Source of the DNA: Caldilineaceae bacterium
GTDB lineage: Bacteria; Chloroflexota; Anaerolineae; Caldilineales; Caldilineaceae
Length of the DNA: 64,000 nt
Assembly: GCA_022821585.1 (NCBI GenBank)
Contig: JAJEDI010000050.1
Location: 1-64,000, forward strand
Reading direction: 5' to 3'
The notes beneath the pieces were generated by a model. The model saw only the letters and a list, made by a program, of their open reading frames with translations. It was not told the origin of the DNA and made no database searches. Shown piece by piece: positions 53,517 through 63,157 of the stretch. The position numbers and the translations under genes were made by a program. Every line of letters begins with the position of its first letter. Position 1 is the stretch's first letter.

Positions 53517-54533
53517 TTACGATGTGACTCGATGCAGATTTGGTCCGAAATCGGCCTCGTAGAAGGGGCTGACCATGCGGCCGGGCGGGACAAGCTCGTC
53601 GATTTTCTGGCGATCCTCTGCAGTGATTTCGACTCTTAGGGCGCCGAGGTTGTCTTCCAACTGCTCCATCGTGCGGGGGCCGATGATCGGACTGGTGATT
53701 CCCGGTTGCTGAGAACACCAGGCCAAGGCCAACTGGGACAAAGTACATCCCTTGGCTTGGGCCAGGGGCAGGAGGCCTTCGGTCACGTCAAAGACGCCTT
53801 CGGTATAGCGTCGGGCCAGGCGCGCCTCAAGGGTTGTATCGGAAAAGCGGGCGCCTTCAGGGGCAGGCCGGCTGCGCGTATACTTGCCGGTCAAAAGGCC
53901 CCCGCCCAGCGGGCTCCATGGGATGAGGCCGATGCCGTAGGTCAGGGCCATTGGGATCAGTTCGCGTTCGATTCGCCGGTCCAGAATGTTATAGGGCGGC
54001 TGTTCGGAGACGAAGCGATTCAGGCCGAGTTCCCTGGCGGCCCAGAGCGACTCCACGACCTGCCATGCGGCGAAGGTGCTGGTGCCGATATAGCGTACTT
54101 TGCCGGAACGCACGAGGTCGTCGAGGGCGCGCAAGGTCTCGTCGATGGCTATTTCCGGACGGGGCCGGTGAATCTGATAGATGTCGATGTAGTCGGTCTG
54201 CAGCCGTGTGAGGCTGGCCTCGCACTGTTCGATGATGTGGCGGCGGCTGCTGCCGGCGGCGTTTGGGTCTTCGTCGTCCATTCTTCCGTGTACCTTAGTG
54301 GCGAGAACGACCTGGCTGCGGCTGCCGTTGCGCTTCAGGGCCTCGCCGGTAATCTTCTCGCTGCGGCCGCGACTGTAGACGTTTGCGGTGTCCAGAAAGT
54401 TAAGGCCGGCGTCCAGCGACCTGTCGATTATGTCGTAGCCATCTTCCGGGGTCGTTCTCCTGCCGAAGTTCATGCAACCCAGGCAGAGCGGGCTGACTTT
54501 CATTCCGGTCCTACCAAAGTCACGGTACTCCAT
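53517..54533 (-). CDS. Aldo/keto reductase (paralogue 2 of 2)
   Basis: 338 aa from ATG 54533 with gaggag RBS; the frame continues to 54755 but overlaps the promoter. Tetrad D48, Y53, K80, H122 matches the neighbouring paralogue. The two proteins differ mainly in the middle (residues about 220-275, the substrate-loop region) and at the C-terminal end, suggesting different substrates after duplication. Confidence 0.92.
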   Translation of the reverse strand: MEYRDFGRTGMKVSPLCLGCMNFGRRTTPEDGYDIIDRSLDAGLNFLDTANVYSRGRSEKITGEALKRNGSRSQVVLATKVHGRMDDEDPNAAGSSRRHIIEQCEASLTRLQTDYIDIYQIHRPRPEIAIDETLRALDDLVRSGKVRYIGTSTFAAWQVVESLWAARELGLNRFVSEQPPYNILDRRIERELIPMALTYGIGLIPWSPLGGGLLTGKYTRSRPAPEGARFSDTTLEARLARRYTEGVFDVTEGLLPLAQAKGCTLSQLALAWCSQQPGITSPIIGPRTMEQLEDNLGALRVEITAEDRQKIDELVPPGRMVSPFYEADFGPNLHRVTS

Positions 54534-54610
54534 TAGGCTCCTCGATTGTGAAAACTGTGGGGAAGCAAAGTGTCCGGTTACGTACTGCCGGCTGGATGCG
54601 CTGCGCCCAC

Positions 54611-54639
54611 AGTGTACAAGTGAATTGAAGCGATGTAAA
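54611..54639 (-). promoter_or_regulatory. Sigma-70-type promoter for AKR paralogue 2
   Basis: Minus strand TTTACA (54639-54634), 17-bp spacer, TACACT (54616-54611). Predicted transcript start near 54603, leader about 70 nt. Confidence 0.62.
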
Positions 54640-54773
54640 ATTTTCTCAGGAGACCGCAGTAGTACGGGTGACCTAAATTTGATCCTGTGTGCTATCGCTG
54701 CGCGGCCTGCCTTTTGGCGGACAGAGGGGCGGTACGGCCGCGGATGGATCAGCAACAGAGGGACTTGTGGAAA

Positions 54774-56489
54774 ATGACGGCATCGGCCACAGAAGACTCA
54801 TTGCGCCGGACACTGTTACGCATTGACGGCAGGGGATACGGCGCGTACAAGGACATAAGAGGGACGTACAGGTTTGCCGAATTTACCCTCGCCGTCGATG
54901 CCGTGCAAGGGGACCCTTTCGCGTCACCCAGCCGGCTGCGCGTGCTGATTCCGCCTACGACCGCCGAACTTCCTGGCCGACTGTATACGAATGCCAGCCG
55001 GGCCATTGGAGTCAGTTGCTTTCTGGCGAAGGCCTTCTCCAGCAAGGCCGGAAAGATGTCAACGCGGCGGGGAAGCGGCAAGAGCGGGGAAATACGCATC
55101 GAAGCTCCGGGGCAGCAGGTGCTGGCGAACACGGCAGTGCAGGTCCATGGCGATGGGGCTGTCGAAGCGCGCTTTACAGTCGGTCTGCCGGCACAGGGTA
55201 GAAGGGTCCTGGGCAGGCAGGCTTGCGGGATTCTCCTGGAGGACCTGCCGGAGCTAATTGCCGGTAGCCTTTATGCCCGCAGCCATACGGGAGAGGAGCT
55301 CTGGCGTCACGCGGCCGCGAACGAGGACGCCGACGCATTACGGGCAGTCCTGGCGGAGCGCGGGCTGATCGCTTTTGTCGGGGATGGCTCGATCTTGCCG
55401 CGGTCCAGCGGGGTCGACGACCGTCCAATGCAGGGCGGGTCGGTCATTTCGTTCAGGTCGCCGGAGAGTCTGAAGGTTTCGTTTTCCTTGCCCAATGCGG
55501 GAACCGTGTCCGGGATGGGTGTCTCCGCTGGTGTGACGCTGATCGTCGGTGGCGGGTATCATGGAAAGTCGACGCTGTTGCGGGCGATCGAAAGGGGTGT
55601 CTACAACCACCGGCCTGGAGATGGCCGCGAGCTGGTGGTGAGCAAGGCCGACCTTGTCAAGATACGAGCAGAGGATGGGCGGGCGGTCAGCGGTGTAGAT
55701 ATTTCCGCGTTTATCGGTGATCTGCCGCTGGGCCAGTCTACGCGCCGTTTTTCGAGCGCCAATGCCAGCGGGTCGACAAGCCAGGCCGCCGCGATCGTGG
55801 AAGCGTTGGAGGCGGAGGCGGGCGGGTTGCTTATGGATGAAGATACGGCGGCAACGAACTTCCTGATCCGGGACGCTCGCATGCAGGCTCTGGTGCCGAA
55901 GGAAAGCGAGCCGATCACACCTTATGTCGACCGCGTGCGACGGATGTACAAGGAGTACGGCGTCAGCACAGTACTCGTGGTTGGCGGAAGCGGCGACTAT
56001 CTGGACGTTGCGGACACGGTAATTGCTATGGAGACATTTCGCGCGTACGATGTGACGGCGCGAGCAAGTGCGGTTGCCTCTGATCACCCCACCGGTCGCG
56101 TCGCGGAAGGGGGCAAGTCGTTCAATGTCAATCTCCGGCGCATTCCCCGGCCAGGAAGTGTCGACCCAAGGAAGGGGCGGAGAGAATCGAGCATCAAGAC
56201 ACGAGACATGCAGACGGTCCAGTTCGGCAGGGAGACGGTGGACCTGGCGGCAGTGGAGCAGATTGTACACTGGGCGCAGACACGGGCCATCGGGGCGGCG
56301 CTCGACTACGCGAGGCGCGGATATATCGATGGGCAGTGTACCCTATCAGAGATTCTGGATCTGGTCATGGCCGATATCGAAACCAAGGGATTGGACGTGC
56401 TGGAGGGACGCCGGACCGGGGAACTCGCGCGATTCCGACGTCACGAGCTGGCGGCGGCGTTCAACCGTCTGCGGTCATTGAAAACGTAA
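54774..56489 (+). CDS. ABC-class ATPase (PF09818-like, COG3044)
   Basis: 571 aa from ATG 54774; earlier in-frame ATGs at 54687 and 54744 are alternatives without better RBS, and the conserved start LLRIDGRGYGAYKDIRGTY fits the later start. Family features: early QGDPFASPSRLRV, then Walker A GGGYHGKST (259-267, Lys265), a signature-like SSANASGSTSQAA, and Walker B LLMDEDTAATNFL. No membrane part, so it is not a transporter. The family is poorly understood; a eukaryotic relative works in RNA editing. It ends 12 nt before a double-DinB gene, suggesting a joint transcript. Confidence 0.88.
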   Translation: MTASATEDSLRRTLLRIDGRGYGAYKDIRGTYRFAEFTLAVDAVQGDPFASPSRLRVLIPPTTAELPGRLYTNASRAIGVSCFLAKAFSSKAGKMSTRRGSGKSGEIRIEAPGQQVLANTAVQVHGDGAVEARFTVGLPAQGRRVLGRQACGILLEDLPELIAGSLYARSHTGEELWRHAAANEDADALRAVLAERGLIAFVGDGSILPRSSGVDDRPMQGGSVISFRSPESLKVSFSLPNAGTVSGMGVSAGVTLIVGGGYHGKSTLLRAIERGVYNHRPGDGRELVVSKADLVKIRAEDGRAVSGVDISAFIGDLPLGQSTRRFSSANASGSTSQAAAIVEALEAEAGGLLMDEDTAATNFLIRDARMQALVPKESEPITPYVDRVRRMYKEYGVSTVLVVGGSGDYLDVADTVIAMETFRAYDVTARASAVASDHPTGRVAEGGKSFNVNLRRIPRPGSVDPRKGRRESSIKTRDMQTVQFGRETVDLAAVEQIVHWAQTRAIGAALDYARRGYIDGQCTLSEILDLVMADIETKGLDVLEGRRTGELARFRRHELAAAFNRLRSLKT

Positions 56490-56501
56490 GGAAGGACAGA
56501 C

Positions 56502-57548
56502 ATGACGCAACATTTGGCGAATTCTCCGGAAGGGCTGGGAGCGGCATATGCTGAAAGGCTGCACAGAAGCTATCTCAATTTCAGATGGCCTCTGTTCATA
56601 CTCGAACCGGAGGAGTACACGCGGCCCTGCCTAGAGAACGGGTGGACGCCACTTGCTTCGGCGGCGCATATCGCTTACTGGGACAGCTACCAGCTGCGGC
56701 GCATGCAGTCTGCGATCGATCCGCACGGGATAGAACCGGCGCCGGCGTCGGTGGAATCGAATGACGAAATGGCCGCAAAGGAGGATCGAAGCTGGGACAC
56801 AGTGCTGTCCGAGGCAGACGAGGCGCGGCAGGCACTGATCAGTTTTGCGCTTTCACTCACTGACGACCAGATCGAGGCGGAGTACGAGGTCCGAGGCAAA
56901 CGCAGCCAGATCGTGAAAGTGCTGCTTGAGCGAATGCCCGAACACGTGGCCGAGCACGCGGTTGACGTACATCGCTATTGCTTTTCGACCGACCGCTGGG
57001 GTCGCGAAAAACTATTCCGATTTTACCGGCGTCATTTCAGTAGCCTTTTGGACTCCATCACAGGTCTTACGGAAGAAAGTTGCACGACTGTGCTTGTCAA
57101 CGGGAACTGGACAGTTCGCGACGTCCTGGCCCACATCCTTGCATGGGACGAGTATGTACTGGAACTGGTCAAGCGCTGGCCTGACATTTCGCTGCCCGAC
57201 GCCCGGTCCGCGGACCCGGAGGTCGAGGATGCAGATGAGCTTTCTCATTGGGCGAGTGGGGACGTGGATACGGTCAACGCGCGGCTTCAGGATGCCCGCG
57301 GCGGTTTGACGATGATCGAGGTGTTGGACGGGCTGGCCACCTGCCACCGGCGTATCGTCAGCCGCTGCCGAAGGATGAGCGACGAGGCTGTGCGTACAGA
57401 GGTGGAGTATGACAAGGGTGAGCGGGGCAACGTCGTAAACTTGCTGGTATCGACGTCGGCGCATACGGCAGACCACGCGGCGGAAATATACGCGGCGCGC
57501 GCGGATGGGCGGTTGGTCCCAATTCGGCTGCGTAGTCAGCCGGAGTGA
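56502..57548 (+). CDS. Double DinB-domain protein
   Basis: 348 aa with two DinB/DUF664-like four-helix domains in tandem. Domain 1 has the metal-binding His triad H56, H148 and H152 (AAHIAYW and EHVAEHAVD); domain 2 has H211, H321 and H325 (LAHILAW and SAHTADHAAE). Each pair follows HxxxH spacing, so both sites could hold a divalent metal. DinB proteins are thiol-related transferases or of unknown role. RBS aaggaagga before ATG 56502; only 12 nt separate it from the ATPase gene. Its stop overlaps the convergent phosphatase. Confidence 0.87.
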   Translation: MTQHLANSPEGLGAAYAERLHRSYLNFRWPLFILEPEEYTRPCLENGWTPLASAAHIAYWDSYQLRRMQSAIDPHGIEPAPASVESNDEMAAKEDRSWDTVLSEADEARQALISFALSLTDDQIEAEYEVRGKRSQIVKVLLERMPEHVAEHAVDVHRYCFSTDRWGREKLFRFYRRHFSSLLDSITGLTEESCTTVLVNGNWTVRDVLAHILAWDEYVLELVKRWPDISLPDARSADPEVEDADELSHWASGDVDTVNARLQDARGGLTMIEVLDGLATCHRRIVSRCRRMSDEAVRTEVEYDKGERGNVVNLLVSTSAHTADHAAEIYAARADGRLVPIRLRSQPE

Positions 57549-58180
57549 GCGAAGCGCTTACTGGACTCCTGGTTGCTGAGGTGAGAGGTCTCGGAGAGCT
57601 GAATTACGTCCCAACCGCTGTCACTTCGCTGCAAAGTGAAGATGCAACAGAGCGGCACGGTTATGCGGTCTTCAAGGCCGGTCAGACCACGGACGATACC
57701 GACTACGGGGGCGCCGTGGGTAACCATGAGCATGTTTTTGTCAGGAAAGCGGTCGGTCAACGTGCGCGCGGCGATCGCGGCCCGTTCGTGGCCCTCTTCC
57801 GAAGTCTCCGGGTAGGGAAACTCATCGACAGCAGTGTAATTCTCGTCAACGCGGGGAAAACGCTGCCTCCGTTCGTCTGCGGGCAAGAGTTTCGGCGTGG
57901 ATTTGACGTTGGGCAGAATCTCGCCGATTCCCGGTTCGAGGCAAACCGGCAGGTTAAGGGCGTCTGCTATGTGTGAGGCGGTCTGAATTGTGCGCAGAAA
58001 GGGTGATGCGAAGACGCGGTGAACTGATTCGCCCTGCAAGCTAAGGCCTACTTCCTTCGCCTGCGTCTCGCCGTCGGCAGAAAGAGCAGGATCGAAGGGC
58101 CGCGACGCTGTTCTGGCCCAGCCGGGGTTCTGAAAGTCCTCGCGGTTGCCATGGCGGACTATCCAGATCCGTTGGCTCAC
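57536..58180 (-). CDS. Histidine phosphatase family protein
   Basis: 214 aa phosphoglycerate-mutase-like fold. The catalytic motif RHG lies at 9-11 (His10), with phosphate-handling residues in SPFLRTIQTA and VTHGAPVVG. Start is GTG at 58178-58180 with gaggag upstream. It may act on sugar phosphates, phosphorylated metabolites or proteins. The 3' end overlaps the DinB gene by 13 bp in convergent orientation. Confidence 0.9.
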   Translation of the reverse strand: MSQRIWIVRHGNREDFQNPGWARTASRPFDPALSADGETQAKEVGLSLQGESVHRVFASPFLRTIQTASHIADALNLPVCLEPGIGEILPNVKSTPKLLPADERRQRFPRVDENYTAVDEFPYPETSEEGHERAAIAARTLTDRFPDKNMLMVTHGAPVVGIVRGLTGLEDRITVPLCCIFTLQRSDSGWDVIQLSETSHLSNQESSKRFAHSG

Positions 58181-58512
58181 TGGTCGGCTCCTCTTTTGAA
58201 TGATTTCATTCCTGTCTGGATCGCTCGCTGACGCTCGCTATGGGATATGCCCTTCCGACCGGCGGCGGGAGAGTTGGAGCGACGCGTAGTAGGCAGTGTA
58301 TCACAGTGGACAACCCGGGAACGAAACGGAGTAGGACAGGTCGGCTTCAGGGGAATAGAGGTTACGCGGAGAAGGGTCATTTCCTGATAGGCTGTCATGC
58401 AACGAAAGATTTGTTTTACTGCCCGAATTGCGAGGCCAAAGAGGGTGTTCGGGCGCGGCCTTACATTGACAGGCCTGGTAGGCCACTCACCTGAAGACGC
58501 TCTGGATTAGCG
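58181..58512. other. Intergenic, nothing recognised besides a weak promoter
   Basis: Divergent region between the histidine phosphatase and the membrane protein. No gene recognised. A possible extended -10 on the minus strand is listed separately. Confidence 0.5.
58295..58303 (-). promoter_or_regulatory. Possible extended -10 for histidine phosphatase
   Basis: Minus strand TGATACACT (58303-58295) is TG-n-TACACT, the same -10 hexamer as both AKR promoters. No good -35 at 17 bp. Leader would be about 110 nt. Confidence 0.32.
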
Positions 58513-58932
58513 ATGGCATATACCTTTACAGACCATTACCGCCCGGCACGCCTGTGTCTGCGGGCTAACGCTGTCCTGATTGGCCTTGGGCTGGGGCTGC
58601 TGCTCCTTGCATATCCGCGAGATTTGTTCGTGGCAGCCGGGGTCACGCTGGGACCGGCGTGGACGGCACGTATTGGAGGCGGGGCGCTGATCGGTTTGGG
58701 GATTGGATTGCTTTCGGCTTCGATGGATAGGGACCTGCACCCAGCCTGGTTGCTAGCAGCCATAGTGGGTAACGGAGCCATAGCGATCAGTCTGATGGTC
58801 GCATATTTTGAAGGGGAAATGGCGGCTCTGCATCCGATCGGCGCCGGTGTTCTCCTGGTCATATTCGTGGTCTGCCTGTTGACGGTCGCGTTGTCGACGC
58901 CCCATATTCGCAGCAAGGCAGGCCATACATAG
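58513..58932 (+). CDS. Small four-helix integral membrane protein, unknown function
   Basis: 139 aa. Four hydrophobic stretches: about 20-35, 50-70, 80-100 and 110-128, separated by short loops (TLGPAWTARIGGG, SMDRDLHPAW, FEGEMAALHP). Not assigned to a known family. Isolated between a phosphatase and a phosphoribosyltransferase-like gene. Start ATG 58513 without strong RBS. Confidence 0.72.
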   Translation: MAYTFTDHYRPARLCLRANAVLIGLGLGLLLLAYPRDLFVAAGVTLGPAWTARIGGGALIGLGIGLLSASMDRDLHPAWLLAAIVGNGAIAISLMVAYFEGEMAALHPIGAGVLLVIFVVCLLTVALSTPHIRSKAGHT

Positions 58933-59374
58933 AGCGCGCCCGGGCGCGGTACCGCCTCAATCTTGCTTGGAATGAAGCGAGCAAGAGGAGTCTCTCTCTG
59001 CCCCGCCTATCGATAACCCAAGTGAAAATCTGAAGCTCGGGCTCGGTATTAGGCATGTACCGGGATTTAGTCGATCTGGGAGGTCGAAGGCGCAATCGCC
59101 CAAAGATGGGGAGAGAGGAGAGGAACACCTTCCTTTTGCCGAGAAATTGCGGCTCTTGGAACTGCAATTGTCCGAATCAGGAGGTCTCAGTTCTTCTGCC
59201 AATTTGATGCAATTGCGCTGCTTTCTGCGTACTTAATTCTTGGAGCGAGCCGCGTTCTGTGCTAGGATGTAGTGTCACGTCTGCTTTTTGCAGTTCTGTT
59301 CAGTACGGCAGGGCGAAGCCTTAGGCGCGCTGCAGACCCAGACTCGGCAGTTCCCGCGCGGAGGAGCCGGTACC
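58933..59374. other. Intergenic region with a promoter before the PRTase gene
   Basis: No gene recognised in 442 bp. A promoter-like pair lies at 59240-59268; the rest shows nothing identifiable. Confidence 0.55.
59240..59268 (+). promoter_or_regulatory. Possible promoter for the PRTase-prfA-prmC block
   Basis: TTGGAG (59240-59245), 17-bp spacer, TAGGAT (59263-59268). Start near 59275, leader about 100 nt. Confidence 0.45.
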
Positions 59375-59926
59375 ATGAGTTACGATGGAAGATCTTACCG
59401 AGTAACCATTGGAGAGTGCGAGCGTGAGCTGCCGATATTTGAAGTCGCTCCCGGCGTGAAGATCGCCATTTTCAACATGCTTGGGGATACCGAAGTCGTC
59501 GAGACGGCCGCGCAGATGTTGTCGAAACATGTGCCGGAGTTTGCAGAGGTGGTCCTGGCTCCGGAAGTGAAGGCGGTGCCGCTCGGACACGCGCTGTCTG
59601 TGGCAACCGGACTTCCGCTTGTAATCGTACGCAAGATTCGCAAACCGTATATGGTCAATTGCCTGGAAACGGAGGTCGTGAGCATAACGACGGGCGAGCC
59701 TCAGACCTTGATCATTGACGGAAAGGATTTGGGACTGATCGAGGGAAAGCAGGCGCTCCTGGTGGACGACGTCGTGAGCACGGGAAGTACACTGAACGGC
59801 CTGCGGTCACTGGTTGAAAACGGCGGTGGGCAGGTTGCTGGCGTGATGGCAGTTTTTACCGAAGGCGATCCCGGTGCGTGGGACCAGATTACAGCTTTGG
59901 GGAATCTGCCCATTTTCACTGATTGA
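59375..59926 (+). CDS. Phosphoribosyltransferase, adenine-PRT-like
   Basis: 183 aa from ATG 59375 with gaggag at 59361-59366. The PRPP loop [14 protein letters not shown] (127-140) and the APRT-like segment [27 protein letters not shown] (61-87) support salvage of a purine base with PRPP. An upstream extension to 59288 lacks similarity. It could use adenine, or another purine. It lies 42 bp before prfA, probably co-transcribed. Confidence 0.83.
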   Translation: MSYDGRSYRVTIGECERELPIFEVAPGVKIAIFNMLGDTEVVETAAQMLSKHVPEFAEVVLAPEVKAVPLGHALSVATGLPLVIVRKIRKPYMVNCLETEVVSITTGEPQTLIIDGKDLGLIEGKQALLVDDVVSTGSTLNGLRSLVENGGGQVAGVMAVFTEGDPGAWDQITALGNLPIFTD

Positions 59927-59968
59927 GTGATGATGGCAGACCGGTAACGCCAGACCAGACAGGTAAAG

Positions 59969-61051
59969 ATGATACTGACTAAGCAGCTGTCGAGAGTTGA
60001 AGAGCGGTATGAGGAGTTAGACCAGCTGATGGCGGATCCGGATGTGCTGGCCGACTATGCGCGTGTACTGGAACTGGCGCAGGAGCGCAGCAGTCTGGAG
60101 GCGATCGTCGACGCTTTTCGCCTGTACCAGGATCTGCAGCAGCAGTTGGCCGACAGCAGGGAGTTGCTGGCCGAAAGCGATGATCCGGAGCTTGCCGAAC
60201 TCGCCGAGCTGGAGATTGCCGATCTGGCGGGCCAGGTGAGCGGGCTGGAGGACGAACTGCGACGGATGCTTCTGCCCAAGGACCGGAACGACGACAAGAA
60301 TGTAATCGTTGAAATTCGGGCCGGCGCCGGGGGGGATGAGGCCGGGATATTTGCGGCTGACCTACTGCGCATGTACACGCGCTGGGCGGACGATCACAAG
60401 TTCAAGAGCGAACTCATGAGCGTCAGCGATACGGGCGTGGGCGGCATCAAGGAGGCGATCCTTGAGGTACGAGGGAAGGGCGCCTACAGCAGAATGAAGT
60501 ACGAGTCCGGCGTACATCGGGTTCAGCGTGTGCCGACGACTGAGAGCCAGGGAAGAATACATACCAGTACGGCAACTGTTGCGGTATTGCCCGAGGCAGA
60601 AGACGTTGAGATCGAGATTGCCCCGAATGAGATGAAGGTCGACGTGTTCCGCAGCAGCGGTCCCGGTGGGCAAAGTGTCAATACGACGGATTCGGCAGTG
60701 CGGCTAACGCATTTGCCGACCGGTATAGTCATCAGCTGTCAGGACGAGAAGAGCCAGCTTCAGAACCGGCTGAAGGCAGTCCGCATCCTGAAGACCAAGC
60801 TCTATGACATCGAGATGCAGAGGCAGTTAGAGGATTTGGGCGCTGCGAGGCGAAGCCAGGTTGGTTCGGGCGACCGCAGCGAGAAAATTCGCACGTACAA
60901 TTTTCCGCAGGGCCGCGTTACCGACCACAGAATCAATAAGACGCTGTTTCAGTTGGAACAGGTGCTGAACGGCGACCTTGACGAGTTTATCGAGGATTTG
61001 GCTGCGTTTGACCAGGCGCAGCAGCTGCAGGCCATGGGCGAAGAAGAATAA
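59969..61051 (+). CDS. prfA: Peptide chain release factor 1
   Basis: 360 aa, family length. Stop-codon reading motif Pro-x-Thr is P189-T190-T191 in [15 protein letters not shown], the class-1 (UAA/UAG) type. The peptidyl-hydrolysis GGQ is 233-235 in [18 protein letters not shown]-terminal region [19 protein letters not shown] is also typical. The next gene prmC starts 3 bp after its stop, the common bacterial pairing in which PrmC methylates the Gln of GGQ. Confidence 0.97.
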   Translation: MILTKQLSRVEERYEELDQLMADPDVLADYARVLELAQERSSLEAIVDAFRLYQDLQQQLADSRELLAESDDPELAELAELEIADLAGQVSGLEDELRRMLLPKDRNDDKNVIVEIRAGAGGDEAGIFAADLLRMYTRWADDHKFKSELMSVSDTGVGGIKEAILEVRGKGAYSRMKYESGVHRVQRVPTTESQGRIHTSTATVAVLPEAEDVEIEIAPNEMKVDVFRSSGPGGQSVNTTDSAVRLTHLPTGIVISCQDEKSQLQNRLKAVRILKTKLYDIEMQRQLEDLGAARRSQVGSGDRSEKIRTYNFPQGRVTDHRINKTLFQLEQVLNGDLDEFIEDLAAFDQAQQLQAMGEEE

Positions 61052-61054
61052 GGC

Positions 61055-62113
61055 ATGTTTGAACACAAAGAGAGTCCCGGGGAACGGGACCGGCTCGCAC
61101 CATATGTGGCCTCTGATCGATCGGACGGCCACGTTGAAACTAACCCGCATGGCAACGCCGAAAACGGGAGGCCGACCGATTGGGTGGATGGAGAGGGAGG
61201 CGGGACGCATCTTGGAAAAAGTCTTAATGAGGACCCATTTCACTGGAGTTTGACTCAGGGAACCACGGTTGGGCGCGCGCTAATCTCGGCGGCGCAGAGA
61301 CTAGGTGAACCAAGCAGCGAGATGGCGCGATTGGATGCCCAGGTACTGCTGGCCCACATTCTGGAACAGAGCCGCAGCTGGCTCTTCGCTCATCACGAGT
61401 ACGAACTCAGCGAAGGGGACTGCCGTCGATATGCGGACTTGATCACGCGGCGAAGGCGGCGGGAACCGGTGGCGTATCTGCTGGGGCGGAAGGAGTTTTA
61501 CGGCCTGGAATTTGCGGTTGACCAGCGGGTTTTGATTCCGAGGCCGGAGACTGAACTCTTAGTTGACCTTGTGCTGGCGCAGATCAACGATCGAAGCGGC
61601 CGGCCCGTGGTGGTTGCCGACGTGGGCACGGGCAGCGGGGCGATCGCGATAACAGTTGCCGTGCATGCGCCGGAGGCGAAGGTGTACGGCATCGACATCA
61701 GTCAGGATGCGCTCGACGTGGCTGAGGAGAACAGAAAGCGGCTAACGCCGGAAGCGGGTCCCCTACTTCTGGAAGGTGACCTCCTGGATCCACTGCCGGA
61801 GCCGGCCGACGTGATCGTAGCCAACCTTCCCTATATCGCGGACGAGGAGTATTCCGGCCTGCAGTCGGACGTACGCGATTACGAACCGCGCCTTGCGCTG
61901 AAGGCAGGGGTGGAAGGGCTGGACCTGATTGAAAGGCTCCTGGTGCAGCTACCTACCAAGGTGCAGCCAAGAGGAGCGGTACTGCTGGAAATCTCTCCCA
62001 GGCAGGGAGAGGTCGTGCAGAAGATGGCACAGGACCTGCGGCCAAGGCCTTCGTACGTCGGTCTACGGCGGGATTACAGCGGGCAGGTGCGGATGGTGAC
62101 ACTGGAGTTCTAG
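61055..62113 (+). CDS. prmC: Peptide chain release factor N5-glutamine methyltransferase
   Basis: 352 aa, methylates Gln235 of RF1. SAM loop ADVGTGSGAIAI (189-200), and the substrate-Gln motif is NLPY (257-260) rather than NPPY, a variant seen in some lineages. Family core from about residue 65 (VGRALISAAQRLGE). The first ~65 residues are an extra low-complexity, charged region (Asp, Glu, Gly, Asn). Start ATG 61055 sits 3 bp after the prfA stop; a later start was not convincing because L66 TTG lacks an RBS. Confidence 0.93.
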   Translation: MFEHKESPGERDRLAPYVASDRSDGHVETNPHGNAENGRPTDWVDGEGGGTHLGKSLNEDPFHWSLTQGTTVGRALISAAQRLGEPSSEMARLDAQVLLAHILEQSRSWLFAHHEYELSEGDCRRYADLITRRRRREPVAYLLGRKEFYGLEFAVDQRVLIPRPETELLVDLVLAQINDRSGRPVVVADVGTGSGAIAITVAVHAPEAKVYGIDISQDALDVAEENRKRLTPEAGPLLLEGDLLDPLPEPADVIVANLPYIADEEYSGLQSDVRDYEPRLALKAGVEGLDLIERLLVQLPTKVQPRGAVLLEISPRQGEVVQKMAQDLRPRPSYVGLRRDYSGQVRMVTLEF

Positions 62114-62241
62114 AATTGTTGTATTCCCCCGTTTGCGCGCCCGGCGAGTGATACCACAGGAGGCTCACCTCACTCCCATTGGCCGTAGTAGCAGTTAGGG
62201 TTACCCGTTCCTGGGGGCCATACCTGAAAGTTCCTGCATTC

Positions 62242-62247
62242 TATAAT
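62242..62247 (+). promoter_or_regulatory. Possible -10 box for HAD phosphatase
   Basis: Perfect TATAAT about 46 nt before ATG 62294, but there is no good -35 at 16-18 bp. Confidence 0.3.
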
Positions 62248-62293
62248 TTCGGGTCAGGCTCAGATCGTACTCCTCTTCCAAGCCGAAACAGTC

Positions 62294-63157
62294 ATGCAAG
62301 ACAGAATTGAGCTAGTCGTTCTAGACATGGACGGGACGATCTATGGCAGACGGATCGCGGGTGGTATTTCGCCGCGAGTGCGGCGTGCGATCGCGGCCGT
62401 GCAAGAGGTGGGGACGCCGGTAACTGTTGCCACAGGACGTATCTTTGACTTTGTGAGGGGGGTCGCGCCGGAGCTGGGCTTGACGCTGCCGGTGATCACG
62501 GCGCAGGGCGCGGTGATTGGCGATCCGGTCAGTGGAGAGGTGCTGTACGAGGCGTTGATAGAGCAGGAGGCTGCGCGCAGGGTGGCAGCCTGGGCCGACG
62601 GGGAGGAGCGGACGACGGTCTTCTATCTGAATGGCGCTGGCGGACGTACGCGGCTGGTGCAGAACGCGCCGGCTGCGGCAAACGGGCTATTCGGATGGGA
62701 GGGGTGGGACAGCGCTACCTATGACCACTGGTTCGGAAGTCCCAGAGAGATGCGCGGGAGTTTGGCGGAAGTGGTGTCGGAGCCAGGGGCCTGCCCTCTT
62801 AAGTTCATAACCGTTAACGACCATACACGGGAGCCCGACCAGACGGCGGCACTGCAGCGGCGGTTCGGCGACGGCGTACACATGAGCCGCTCTCACCGGT
62901 ATCTGGTGGAGGGGACGGCGCCGGAGGCCAACAAGGGGCGTGCACTGCTGTGGTTGGCAGAGAGGCTCGGCGTCGCCAAAGAGCGGGTCCTGGCTATAGG
63001 CGACAACGAGAATGATATCCCAATGCTGCGGGAGGCGGGCGTGGCAGTGTGCATGGGGCAGGCCACTGCGGTCGTGCGGGCGGAGGCCGACTGGGTGGCG
63101 CCGACGTTGGAGGAGGATGGGGCTGCAGTGGCGTTGGAACGGTTTGTGCATACATAG
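62294..63157 (+). CDS. HAD-superfamily Cof-type phosphatase
   Basis: 287 aa. Motif I VVLDMDGTIYG (nucleophile D11, D13), motif II ATGR, motif III Lys in NKGRALLW, and motif IV GDNENDIPML. The cap domain lies in the middle (about 85-205), Cof/C2B type. Dephosphorylates sugar phosphates or cofactor intermediates; specificity not readable. It is isolated with its own possible -10. Confidence 0.92.
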   Translation: MQDRIELVVLDMDGTIYGRRIAGGISPRVRRAIAAVQEVGTPVTVATGRIFDFVRGVAPELGLTLPVITAQGAVIGDPVSGEVLYEALIEQEAARRVAAWADGEERTTVFYLNGAGGRTRLVQNAPAAANGLFGWEGWDSATYDHWFGSPREMRGSLAEVVSEPGACPLKFITVNDHTREPDQTAALQRRFGDGVHMSRSHRYLVEGTAPEANKGRALLWLAERLGVAKERVLAIGDNENDIPMLREAGVAVCMGQATAVVRAEADWVAPTLEEDGAAVALERFVHT

